Made by a program: the position numbers and the translations under genes. Source: Tubulanus polymorphus (lineage: Eukaryota > Nemertea > Palaeonemertea > Tubulaniformes > Tubulanidae). Taken from it: a stretch of 64,000 bases of DNA. Under the pieces are notes generated by a model. The model had not been told where the DNA came from. It did no database searches and worked only from the letters and a program-made list of their open reading frames with translations. The stretch covers positions 24,960,153 to 25,024,152 of the forward strand of contig NC_134028.1 in the NCBI RefSeq assembly GCF_964204645.1, read 5' to 3'. Of the stretch, positions 14,116 through 26,941 are shown piece by piece. The first letter of the stretch is position 1. The number at the start of each line of letters is the position of its first letter.

Positions 14116-14906
14116 CTGCAAAAAGTGATGATATATTGATACATGAATGATGGAATGATCGATTTACAAAACCAATAAGTGATCATTTATTTAATCAAGG
14201 TGTCATTGGAATTTGAAATTGCCGAAAGTAAACGCCTCGATCCCGGAGCTGCCCCTGTGACCAGCCCATCTTGTGACCCGGCCCAGCCTAGAAACACCCT
14301 GTGATCCGGCTGGTCTTGTGACTTCGGTGCAATACGCCAATAGACGCCAGACTCTCGAGTATTTTGTCATCGTTTATCTGACCGATAACTTCCCAAGTAT
14401 AATAACAATCATGAGGGTTTCTGCGAACGCAGCAGAAACCCTAGAAATTAGAGTAGTGAAGGGGATTTAGAAACTGAAACTATCTCGCAAATCGTTTATC
14501 GTGTTTGACCGCCAATAAGTGTTTATCACGCGAAAAAAACCATGAACAGAACGCGCGTTGTTTGTGCCTTGATTTCAGAAACAGTAGAAATAGATGGTTA
14601 GTAGTTTTTATACAGGGTTTCACCAACTGCAGTTATAGACAGCTAACGATTCGAGACGTGAGACAGCGATGTCGAGTTAAACGAATTTCGATGTACGCAG
14701 ATTATGATTTTCATGCCTATGATCGACATCGTTTGTTACTTACGACGAAACAGCCTTAAGTGTGATGAAAACATACAGCGAGTCACGATCCGGAGACCAT
14801 TAAAATTGTTTCTATTTTCGTAAACGATGTCATTTGATTTGGCATCAAATTTCTATTACATATCTTATTCTAATATACATGTTTACTTTATTCTATTGTA
14901 TTTCTA

Positions 14907-15064
<158 letters not shown>

Positions 15065-17763
15065 AGAATATATCTACTTAACCCAAACTTGGGTTAAAAA
15101 AGGTTTTCTGATCTGATTTCGATGTAAGTGGCCCACAAATTTTATCGAAACTATCGAACGGGATCCTGGTGCATTTTAGGACGAGAAGAGGTAAGGAAGC
15201 GGTTCCTGTCGTTGGTTCGTTCGTTAGTTCGTCCATCCGTCCGTTCGTTTACTATAGGTACACACAAATAATGCAAATAATGGCGACAAAAAAAAGTTTG
15301 CAATCTTGTCGGATAATCGGGGTATTCCGAAATACCATGCTTTTCGTAACCGAGGGTTTGAGCTGAAGAGGGATCGCCAAATGAAATTGTATAAGTGATA
15401 ATTGAATCCTTGTCGAATAACAAGTTTAGAAATGGATTTCGGCTGAAATGATTAAAACTGTTAATTGAAGCACGGCCTTATTATTATCAACTGTTGCCTT
15501 CGCGATAATTCCTGTTTAATGAAGAACCCCGACGAGCGATACGAGCGAGACACACAACAACATTTTGTGTGTGGGTTTTCAATATAAATAAACTGCGTAA
15601 ATTCAGCAGAAACATCACGAGACGATTGCGATCACAGGAAAGTTTCAACCAAAAATCCATAGGCACATATATTTTCTTCAGTAAAATACTGGCCACGAGA
15701 GTAAAGGCCCATTCTAAACACGGAGCAACATTCGTACCTCGCGGTTAAACGATCACAGATATCGGAATGGAATTCAAATCGCTAATACCGATTCGACTAG
15801 GCCGGTTTCATAGACCAGTACCAACTTTAACCCCGAGTCCAGATGCACAGTTGTAAATTCAAAGACCGGTTGTATAGACCCAGTGAAGACTACAAGCCAA
15901 GGGTAATCTAAATTCAATTTCAAGTTATAATTGGGTCAAGATCTAGTCTGTTAAACTAGGCACATGATATAAGGATGCCGCTGGCGGTGGTCCAGTTCCT
16001 CCGGCTTCTGGTACACCAGGTACACGATACAATACACATAACAACTTCATCCATCAACTCAGTGTAGATGAAAGTAACCGATGATTTCTGTATTAATTTG
16101 CAACACGTCAATAGTATTTATTACGTGTCGCCGGAGACACGTTCGGTTCGTATCGACATGTCACATACTCAATACATCAGAACGTCTTGTTTTGCCATTG
16201 ATCGGCAATGACAGACACACAGACAGACGCCGGGGTATAGGTTGTCAACAAGCGCGTGTTCGTCTCGTATATAACGATTGAAGGATTGTGACGGTGAGAT
16301 TACGCCTAGGATCAAACCCGCATCTGGTACATACGAGGACAGCGAGTTAGCCAGTCTAGACCAAGTGGAACTAATAAATTTTTAGTTGAATTGAATTGAA
16401 TAGTCCATTCGACCAGTGATTATAAAACTTCATGGTGTATTTGCGTGACCCTAACCGAAATTAGAGGGTAGAGCAGAGTTAAGCAGATACAGCATCAAGC
16501 TTAGAACCACTGGCCAAGTGGACCGACACTTCTTAACACGGACTGCAATGCAGCTTCATATTTCCCAGTAGGGATCCCTGTAAATGCGCTTATATTGACG
16601 AAAAAAAAAACATTTTGTAGGTTTCCACCTATCAACATGTGTTATCGAAATATTCCCAATAAACCGTCGATATTTCGTACGGTCTGGCCTGGCCACCATC
16701 GTACCTAGATCTAGATTCAACCCGAAAGTTCGACCGAAAAAGACTTTCCGTACTCGTTTGAATTCAACCGGTTATTGCAATATTCTCGTTCGACCTCCAA
16801 GGTTAAAATGAAACCGAATAGATTAGCGCAATCTGAGTTAATTTGAATGATGCGCGCGCGTGCCCCACGAGAGAACTGTACAGTCCCCGCGCCTCAATAG
16901 AATCGTCTTAATCAGCTCAATAAACAATCGTATGCAAACGAAATCGGGCCTTTGACGATTAAGACTCCTAAGGAGCGTCTCCACAAAATTAGCGTCGCTC
17001 GATACATGCAGGCCGCGGTTCTCTTTTGAATTCCTAATTAAATTTAAGTCGGTTTCGTTGTTGTCTTTGCCACGTGACGCAGTGACGTCTGCATGCCTCG
17101 AAGTGCGTTCGTGCGTCGACGACTTTATTTGAAAAGTCGATCAAGTCCTCTACAAGAGATAAGTTTTGTCTGTCTATTAGCGTTCCGATGTTTTGTTTAC
17201 CCGCGTAGCGAAACAATCAACAAACAGAAACAAAACAACGGCTCCACCTATCGGCGTGAAAAGTGATAATTGTTTTTGATCAGCCACGTGATCCTCTCGT
17301 TGTCACTGATTGGCCATTGTATGGCTACTCTGACATCGTAAAGCGATCGATTTTCCATTTTGAAAACTAGTTTCAGTTGTGGCTTGAGAATTTTGCGTAT
17401 TTATCTATGAAATGCGCAGATGAAATAAAAACGTTGTATTTATTAAATAAATAAGATATTGATGTACGAGACTACTCCCTAATTCACGAATTGATTTTCA
17501 GATATTTTTGGTATAATTTTGTTCCCGCGGGCTTTTTGATAATTTTAGTACCGTGATTGATATCGAACCCGAAATAATGATCAACTATATAATGGTGTGT
17601 GGTGAACTTCAAAAAAATAGTATAATCTATATAACCACACACGTGTGTGTGTGTGCGTGTGCGTGCGTGCGTGCAATCAAGGTCAAAAAGTAATTTCAGT
17701 TTTTGCAGTAATGCGAATTTGCAGTGGATTTTGCCCATATCGTCATTAGACTCGGTCGTCCCA

Positions 17764-18100
17764 TCCTCCCTCTGCAGGGACTCGAACCTGATGGCATCTC
17801 TACACTCAGCCACGGCACGAACCCCTGCATCAGTAGACCGGGTGCGCAGGTACATGCGCAGCTTTCCGAACGAAAACTGGCGGCACCAATCAGATTGCTC
17901 GTTGTATAATCGTTGAGGCAAATTTCAAGGAAGAACTATAAATGGGAAAACCCGGGCTAAAATAAAACGGGATTTCTGATTGGCTAAAAATCACATCATC
18001 TGAACTGCGCATGTATCTGCGCACACGGTCGATTATGGCAAGGTTTCGTGCCGTGGCAATCTCGATGCCATCAGGTTCGAATCCCTGCCGGGGGAGGATG
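17764..18100. repeat. Foldback repeat with tRNA-like box-B arms
   Basis: The left arm 17764-17861 and right arm 18005-18100 are inverted copies about 95 bp long, separated by about 145 bp. Both carry cgaacctgatggcat (reverse complement atgccatcaggttcg), the ccacggcacgaa block and a tgcgcagatacatgcgcag-like end. The gttcgaatcc stretch in the right arm matches an RNA polymerase III box B. Either two SINEs inserted in opposite directions or a true foldback element. The arms could pair in RNA. Confidence 0.75.
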
Positions 18101-18285
18101 CGGTCGTCCTTGATAACCGTAACGTACCACCAAAGAAGGCTACACAGACAGCCTCTTCGTTTTGATATCAAGCGACCTTTGTGATGTTGTTATTAAAAGT
18201 ACCACTTTGAATATATCTACGGCACCAACTGTACCGAGTAGCGGAATAAAAGCCGCGAAGTTTTACTATTCCTCACGGCCAAAGG

Positions 18286-18329
18286 TTTCAGGACTGATCA
18301 GAAGGGATTTCAGGACTGATCAGAAGGGA
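18286..18329. repeat. 22-bp tandem duplication
   Basis: Two exact copies of tttcaggactgatcagaaggga, each carrying tgatca. No gene is seen nearby. Confidence 0.85.
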
Positions 18330-20337
18330 GTGTCCTATAAGATATAAGGCATAATAATGTACGTCATTTTCACATCCGTACTCTTTAAGTCAACTCCTGT
18401 ATATAACAGCTGAAGCTAGCGGCACTGGGGAATCTCCGATTTCGTTTGGCAAAAATAATTAGTCACGCGCCTATAACGAAGGAGCGTCAACTCGACTAAA
18501 TTTAAGCCGTTTTAATTGATAACCGAGCGTTTATCAATTTGCGAGCGCGTTTGAAATGTGATACGCGCTGGATTCATATACCGATGGGAACAACGTAAAC
18601 ACTGCTTGCGATATCAGCTACTGCGAAATCGGAACTGTTCACGCGACTAGAGAAGAATTGGATTTCATAAATTCGATGTTCGCCCTTCGAATCAGACATC
18701 CCCGTTAAACTGCACTGTTTCAAAAAGATTGTAAAAAGACTTTTTTTTTGGTTTGGTTCGAATTGTATCTACTTCACGATAAGGGATGATTATATAATCG
18801 AAGGTTGGCGAAAATTATTTACAAATGAAACACGGAATAAGAAAAGAAAAAAAATACAAGATTAAGAAGGCTTTCTTATGAGTGCCTAGCAAAAACCAAA
18901 AGGCCGCTACTGCAAGCAGCCAATGAGACAATGCTACTTCAATAACGGTAGCTTGCGGTTCTCTTGATAGTTTGGATGGTAATCTGCATTATAAAAAGCT
19001 TTTTGATAAACTCGATACTTATAAGATATGATGCTATAAGCCATTCTCGCAAAAAAAAACATCAGCCACCAGTCGGCGTATTTCACATTTTATGGAGCAG
19101 TCGCCAATTGCGAGAAAAAATTCGATGTTTTTGAGATGGAGAATGATGTTGACTAAGTCCACCAGAACACCTGCACGCGATCCGGGATCGATCGTGGGAT
19201 CCGTAAACGACAGACAGTTACTTTCGATCTAACAGTCAGCAGGGTTTCCATCCCGGATTAACAATTCCCAAACGCAGATACAGAATTCGATTATTTGACC
19301 GTATACGCAGCAGGTAGGCATTTACGCGATTACATCATATCTCAAGGCCAAAGCGGCTTGTCACGTGATGAAAAAGGGGCGAAGGCCTGATGCTACAAGG
19401 TTGCGTGGGGCAGAACGCCCTAGAGCCAACCTAGCATGAAAACTAGGCTCCCTGTAGCCACTTCAGTCAAGGCTACTGAGTCTGTTGTTTGTCTTTGACA
19501 ATTCATTAAATAATGTTTAACAGATTCTGCCGTTTTCGCCGAGATCGAAATTGACTTCGCTACGATCAACTCATCGCCGATACTACTCTTTGACTTGATG
19601 CTCCGTGTCGACGTCATTACCGTATCGAATTATCACTAACGGTTTCATTTATTCTAATTCTCACCCACCGAGAATCGGATCTGAGCATCGACAACTTTAA
19701 AATCGATTTTATTTCGACTTCTTTCGCAATTTTCAATTTACAGAACGGTTTGAAAATTTGTTAACCCGCACGTCTTTATGGTAATCTTGTTTTCACAGTA
19801 TGTTTGATGAAACATGCAGTTGAAATTCTGTTAATGTGAATTTTAAGGGTTTTTTCATGTTTGTCGCTTTAAGCATAGCAAATACTATCTGCGAAACATT
19901 GCGGTACAAACTCTTGAACCGTAAACTCTTCTATGGCAATCGAGGATTCTACCTGTGGGAAGTGAGGATCTACTAGTAGTAGCGAGGTCGTACTTCATCT
20001 AAGCAAATAAATCACCAATTAATAGTCAAACGAACAGCGATAAATCAAATTAATTTGGAGGCTGAAAGTTGACTTTTAATGAACTACTAGAATTGACTGT
20101 TAGTCGCGCCATCTGGTGGAATAACCGGTTTTGCAGATCCCCGTTAGATAGGTCATCTTAGAATATGATATAATGCATTCCTTCAGCGATTTAAATTTCT
20201 TTGAAAATATCTTCACGATATCTTGCATCATAACCAGGGGTGAGAGATTGACTGTTTTCAATGTCCATCTTCATAGTGAACTACATTACTACACGCTATG
20301 AAATGGATTAAAAATCGAAACGCCACGACACCGTCGG

Positions 20338-20375
20338 ACATCGGCGGACATCGGCGGACACCGGCGGACACCGAC
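20338..20375. repeat. Short cggacaYcgg tandem repeat
   Basis: Four or so near-exact 10-bp units (ggacatcggc / ggacaccggc) in a row. Confidence 0.7.
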
Positions 20376-20620
20376 ACTCGATGGACTTCGCACATGCAAC
20401 ATATATTATATCCATTATCAATCACAGCAGTCATATACGTACAAACTCTCGTTGCGTTAAGCAGGGAAGTATTACATTACCCTTCCCTGCGTTAAGTAAT
20501 TAAGCCCGACCGACCCCTGGCAAGTGATTGCCTCGGTAATTAATTGTCTTCGTGGTTATTTTAAAAACGCGCAAATGATGCAAATAGATTGGTTCACGAA
20601 GCTAAGAAACGTGCCGGTAG

Positions 20621-20758
<138 letters not shown>

Positions 20759-23700
20759 CTTGTAAGTTGGCGTCTACTTACAACGATAATCAAAAATCAC
20801 TCGGAAAAGATGTAACTTCATCGATATCAGAATCTATTTTCGTTATCAATCATTGAAAGATTCTATTCGAATAGCGTCTGTCAATCGTCAAAAATATGTA
20901 TTTATCGCCGAAGATCATTCAGTGATTCCGTTGAAAGAATGTCCCGGGCTGATAATAACGTAGCTCTACTTATCAAGAAAATTTGTTTCGCTTTTCTTTG
21001 CTGAACAAAAAATGAATCGAGTAGGAAAATGAATTTGACTGAATGAAATTAAATTGCATTTTAAATTTTGAAAAGCCAATATACATGATCGATTGACGGA
21101 CAATTCCCTGTCGTAGTGACAATTTCATATTCATTAGTAGCACGGGTGCGATTATAATGATTTCGAAATCAATTTACAAATTACCGCGAAAGTAATGTTG
21201 TTACCGTGACAATCGAAACACATGGCTAATTAGCATAATAGGATATCACTCGGGAATGGCGTTGTCTAAACTAATGAGGTTAATGATGGAATTTTCCGGA
21301 TGGGATTTATCTCCACACGAAAACTACCGAACTGTTAATGTTTGTGACTACAAAACTGGAACTTCCTGCGGCAAGCGTATATCAACGTTTCATCTTTCGT
21401 TGGCGGAATTTTAAATGACACTGCTCGCAAACAAACCCTTAAAGATGACTTCGTCTTAAACTCAAGTAAACTATTCAGGCCTACGATACTCGATTAGAAA
21501 TCACGACATTTGGAATAATGTTGCAACAGCACTCGATTCGAGCATCAATATTTGATGATAACATTTTCAATTTTAACGATCATACACTTACCACGGTTTA
21601 GCCATCGTAATCCGTGAATTCTAATTAACACCGACGAGATATAGTCTTATCCGCGACGAAACATAATAAATACGTAGGCCAACAAAATATCTACGCACGC
21701 AGGCTAATGTATGTATCTCAAAATCTAATCATCGTAAAGGACGGAGTGTTGATTCCCCGCTCGTTAACAGGTGTGCGAGTGTCTGTGAGTGTCTGTGTTT
21801 GAGTGTCGCAGCTTCACGACGCTGTTGCTTGCTAAATACACGACAGTTCGTTGCAGCATTCCCCGTATAGTAGGTACATACATATATAGGTAGACTCGAT
21901 CAGAACACGCGCGCGCGCGTCATCGTTTTATCATCATCATCATTACGCGTGTAATTTCAAAGGCGGCGCCGCCAGCTACGAACCGCTTGTATTTATTATT
22001 ATCATACTCGATTTTAAAGAAGCATTCGACGATAAAACTGAAAAGCGTTTTGAATATCAGATGACTGCGCGAGAATCGACTAATGAAACTGAATGATCAG
22101 AAGCGTTTTGAATATCAGGCGGCTGAATAAGTTTTCACGCCGCAATTCGATATCGCACGAAATGTGCTACGACCACCTTAGAATCCTGGCAACGCAAGTC
22201 GTATAATCAATCAAATAAATTTCCTGCAATATGTATTTTTTTCCAGGCGAACTGCGTTATATCCGTGCATCGCCACAAAATGATTCATCTTAAGTGCGAT
22301 ATTTGAAAAAATCACGAGAATTGTCTATGACATATTGTATTGTATTTGAAGAATGTTTTCATCCAATATTATCATAAAATTTTGGCATTGATCGAAAATT
22401 ATCGACAAATTTTTACTGAGTACAATTATATAGATTTATGAAGTAAATCGAAAGTATTTTGTAATGCTTGTAAAGCTAATGCAAAATAGATGCAGACCGT
22501 TGTAGTCTCATGGAGCCTAGTGTTAGCAGATGGATGGAAAATCCACGATACAAGTTTCAAGATCTCGTTAAGACGGGCTCTTATGTGTCGATATCATTCA
22601 TTTTGAATAGAGATTGATTTCTGAAATGATCCTTTCCTCTCGAATCCTGTAGTAAATATTAACCAAGAAAATTCGCAGTTGTGGATATTTTACCGTAAAC
22701 GGCACGGAGTGTTTACTTCCGCTATTTTACCGTACATCGTCGCTGATTGGCTCATTTACACCGCGCATGCGCACAGAGGTGCACGACTTTACACGAAAAT
22801 TCAAGGAATGTGTGGAGAAACGACGAATAGAGTTCCCGAATGATAAATACCATTTTAGATCTCGTGATTACAAAAACGAGATAACGAATTTAGAATTTTG
22901 TTAATGTTATTTTTGTATTTGACAAATGATATTCGAAAGCAAATCCACTAGAATCGTCGCAGGATATTGATTGTGATTATCGAAATCATTCTTGTAACAC
23001 GGTATGCGCGTCAGACGGCTATGTATTACGAGTTGTAAAAAATATTCCGTACCACTATGTCCGCCGAGTCTGAAAATATAAGTGCGGCGTAGCAAACACA
23101 GTCGAGAGCTCGATATACACTACAATACTCGTTCGTCGCCCTTAACCACTCTACAAGCGACGATAACGGGAATAAATCTCGTTGAAATCTTGTCGTCGAA
23201 AAACGTGGAAATTGATTGCATGAATTCGCAACATTCCGGGCATACAATTTTACGAAATTTGTTTTTCGGGAGATGAAGCCGATTTGCGAAGGAACTAATC
23301 TGTAAATAGCTCATAGTGCAATCGTGCAAACTGAAAGAAACGGAAAGTGTCATTGTTCCGAGGCGGATTACGAAAATCGAATTTCATAGAATTGATTAGT
23401 AAATATCAGAAAGCTAAATCGTCGATGCAACGATAAACGGTGTAGTTTCCGAGGCAAACTTATAGGCTGTGCTTGTTACGAAAGGGGGTGGTATTATCCA
23501 ATGAGAATACGTGAATAAAGAGATGTGGGATTACAGATGAGTCGTTTATTTTCTCCAGACTAATAATACTACAAGGAGATCATAGAAATATAAATCATGA
23601 TAAGGAATATTTACGATATATCAGCCTATACATGAACAAAGAGACGATCGGCCACCTGGCGGTAATAGCTGAAACTATGACTTCAGTACGCCTGATGATG

Positions 23701-25099
23701 GCTAATAGTTGTTAGACGAAACGTCGCTCCTAAATATAATCATTCTGACATAGAACTTTTCAATTTTGGCTTCGTTATTGTGGGATTTCCCTCGTTGCGA
23801 TTCCAAACTGATTCAGCGCTGAATATCCGTTCACCCATCATTAGATACCCCATCTATTTCATTCGAGATTTAATATGCGCGGCGTTTCGGCGTCGTTTCT
23901 AATAATTCCCTGTGTGAATGCACAACGTAGCTATTGTTTCACGCGCGTACAATTAGGAGAATGACGACGTCTCTTGAGTTATTGCCTGAAGTGTTCTGTA
24001 TAAGATGGGACGACGCACAGCTGCGTAAACAAACCGCATATTACAGTCTCCAATCACGACTTGATGTAAACGAATGGACGGACGTTTAATAAGGACGGGA
24101 GCGATTGAAGAGTGTACAGAAAATTAACTTTAATTCGAGAACAATCTAAAAAATCCTTAAAAAAATCTGCGGACCTTGCCAAAGTCCGCGTTTGGCTACG
24201 TTGAAATGCGATCTGAATTCGTTCCAATGATTTTTTTCTCTCGTGGCTTTTGTCATTATTATCACAATGTCCGTGTAATAAACTCCAGGGAGAAGTTATT
24301 AGAGAGCCACAAATTGAAAGGCATATATTTCGCTACGGAATTGATCGTAAGGTCTAAAAGCCTCCGGTGCCTGAATTGACAAGACGTTTACGTACGTGGG
24401 CCAGTCACAGGATGACAACTATAATTGATGAACAGTGTCTTCAAGTCTTGAAGTGCCACTAGACCGAACTCTGGCTGCTGTTTGATAAAGATACAATCGC
24501 AAGCCATTTCAGATACGGCGGTATGTAGATAACTGTATAAATTGGTTGGAGGTTTTTTTGGAGGACACATCACCCGGTAATGGGTGGGGCGTTTCATGTT
24601 GATATTGTTTGGTCCTTAATAACAAATCATCTTAAGTACAAATCATCATCAGCCACTTTGGAAGATATTTCCCTCTGTGAAGAAATTATTGAACTAGCCT
24701 TTAGCCTACCAGTGATGAAGTTCATTACCTATTTTTCATATTACTGTAACGCTGATATGTTTGTCGCTCCCCATAACCCGCCCAAGACGGGAATCCTGCC
24801 TGTATAATATCTGTGTTATATTCTTGAGCGAAGTAAAGGACACAACGGGAAACCGATGGTCATTACGCGAGGGCTTGCGTATGTTCCAGCTACAGCGCAC
24901 ACTGTGACAGACGACCACTTTAGGCGTCATAGACGAGATGTCAAGGTCACGCACTTGGCGAATGTTTTACGATCGTTCTGCGAAGTGTTTTGTACCTGCG
25001 GTGCACATGTTTTATCACCGATGTTGTATCCATTAACGTTCGTGTTTTTCCATAAATTTTCACACGTCCGGGGCCCATCAGTGACCGGCTGTATTTAAC

Positions 25100-25140
25100 C
25101 ATGGACTCTAAAACGATTTTTTTTATTACTAGAGTCCATG
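25100..25140. repeat. Hairpin with 11-bp perfect arms
   Basis: catggactcta (25100-25110) and tagagtccatg (25130-25140) are perfect inverted repeats around a 19-nt T-rich loop. It is 60 bp upstream of another hairpin-like stretch at 25171-25211, which has ggttcttc/gaagaacc arms and resembles the core of small inverted-repeat transposons. Confidence 0.6.
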
Positions 25141-25280
25141 ACTAGACCCAGTGCGCTCTTGAACAATGATGGTTCTTCTGAAGAACCGTATGGGGTTCTT
25201 CAGAGGAACCCTTAAAGGAAATAAGTCACTTCAGTATAACTGATCTTTTTAACGATGCTTCAATGAGCGTGTATGGGAGT

Positions 25281-25540
25281 ACCGCAACGTCAAGCGCAGA
25301 ACCGCAACGTCAAGCGCAGGACCACCACGTCAAGCGCGGGACCGCCACGTCAAGCGCAGGACCGCCACGTCAAGCGCGGGACCGCCACGTCAAGCGCAGG
25401 ACCGCCATGTCAAGCGCGGGACCACCACGTCAAGCGTGGGACCGCCACGTCAAGCGCAGGACCGCCACGTCAAGCGCAGGACCGCCACGTCAAGCGCGGG
25501 ACCGCCACGTCAAGCGCAGGACCGCCACGTTATGTGCAGG
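25281..25540. repeat. 20-bp minisatellite, exactly 13 units
   Basis: Thirteen contiguous 20-bp units with consensus accgccacgtcaagcgcagg fill 260 bp without indels. Several units end gcgggg-side as gcggg instead of gcagg, in a partly alternating pattern. Because 20 is not a multiple of 3, a frame through it gives a 20-residue repeat (60 bp); two frames stay open. It has no start context or splice signals of a real gene, so I read it as a GC-rich minisatellite in AT-rich DNA. Confidence 0.95.
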
Positions 25541-26419
25541 GTTCTAGCACGAGTAAGAGGAGTGATCATCACATGATCGTCATAACAGGTCTCCTGCTGT
25601 GTTCTGAGCTGCGTGACAGATGATGTGTACTTTTTTGAAAAAGAACTACCAATTCTTGGAAAATGAAGAGACTAAGATCTACCACGGACAAAAACATTTC
25701 CACAGTGTTTGAAAGTAACTATATCAGTAAAGCAAGAGAACTACATTCATCATACGATACGATCGAATTAAACAGTTGCTTCAAATGCTCTTTCGTTATT
25801 CTGCATACAAAACAGGCAAAACGTTATTAACTGTTTACCCGATGAAGCTACTGTACATTAGCAGAGAAAGATCGTACTACAAAATGAACAAGTTAACGTA
25901 TGAAGCACTATCCTGTCTCGCTATATTTATATGGTACTTAAATAATGTCTCCTTTCTCGCCTTCTTTTATGACAACCGTGACAGATGCCACTGGCAGTTA
26001 TTAAAGTACATAATGCAATTGCGTTGAAATACAACGATGTCAATGGTTACAATGCTTCCTGCTGCCATGCTTCCTCGGCAGGGATTCCGACCAGAATGCC
26101 TCCTGCCAACATAAAACGAATGCCCGGTCTTTTCAAATTAGAAATTTCCCTCGTTCAAAACGATCCAAATGAATCATGCAAAGTCAAAATACAGCAGTAA
26201 GTTGTTGGTTTAACTATTGGGTTTCGAAGTTTCTCTTGTTTCTCTTTGCAGTCCGAAATCATGCATTGCCTTAAGCATAGCAAATGGGATCCATGAAAAT
26301 TGAAAGGATTGGTCAGAAAGGAGGACATATCTCGTATAAACCAGCCACGTCAACCGAAGGTCACAGGGAGTTCTCTCTCGGCGAATTTCAGTTTTCGTAC
26401 TTTTCCCACTAGTGGTCCG

Positions 26420-26580
26420 AACAAAGGAACGCACTATAGTTCGGTATTTTTTGCATTTACCAGTTTCGGCCATCTTAGGTCCGAACTACAGCGACCGCGT
26501 TCAGTAACGTGGTTCGCTATCTCCGGGCTATAGTTCCGATTTAACTGACATTCGGTTTCACGTTGTTTGCAAATGTCGAA
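26420..26580. repeat. Dispersed repeat family 1, copy B
   Basis: Collinear with 11840-11990: cgcactatagttcgg, cggccatctta, gtccgaactacagcgaccg, ttcgctatctcc, and gacattcggtttcac. It sits about 360 bp upstream of the GCNT-like start codon, so it could lie in that gene's promoter. Confidence 0.6.
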
Positions 26581-26941
26581 TAAATCTAATAAACGAAGTT
26601 CGCCCTTGACGTCGACGATCGACGATCTCCATCTTGACAACGTCGGCAACCTCGATGAGAAAGGGGAAAATATGGGATGGAACCCCTTAGATCCGTTCCC
26701 GCTACCCACTCTTATACATCGATTTGTCTCAAGGTTAGCATGTGTATAGAATGTATTCATCAATGTTAACAATACTTCATCAACATATATCACACAATCT
26801 CTGCACTTCATTGATTACGAAGAAGCGAGACAGGTGGCACCCGGCAGACGACGTAACATATACACATAACCTAAAATCGGTCTTTGTCGTAAGATCTTCG
26901 ACATATCTTTTCAAAAGAAAAAACGTGTTTGGAAGTTGAGA

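Noticed and set aside
19420-19617. Candidate first exon of the BAIAP3-like gene (MTSTRSIKSKSS start)
   Set aside because: No donor in the phase needed to join the exon at 14115, and no resemblance to the family N-terminus.
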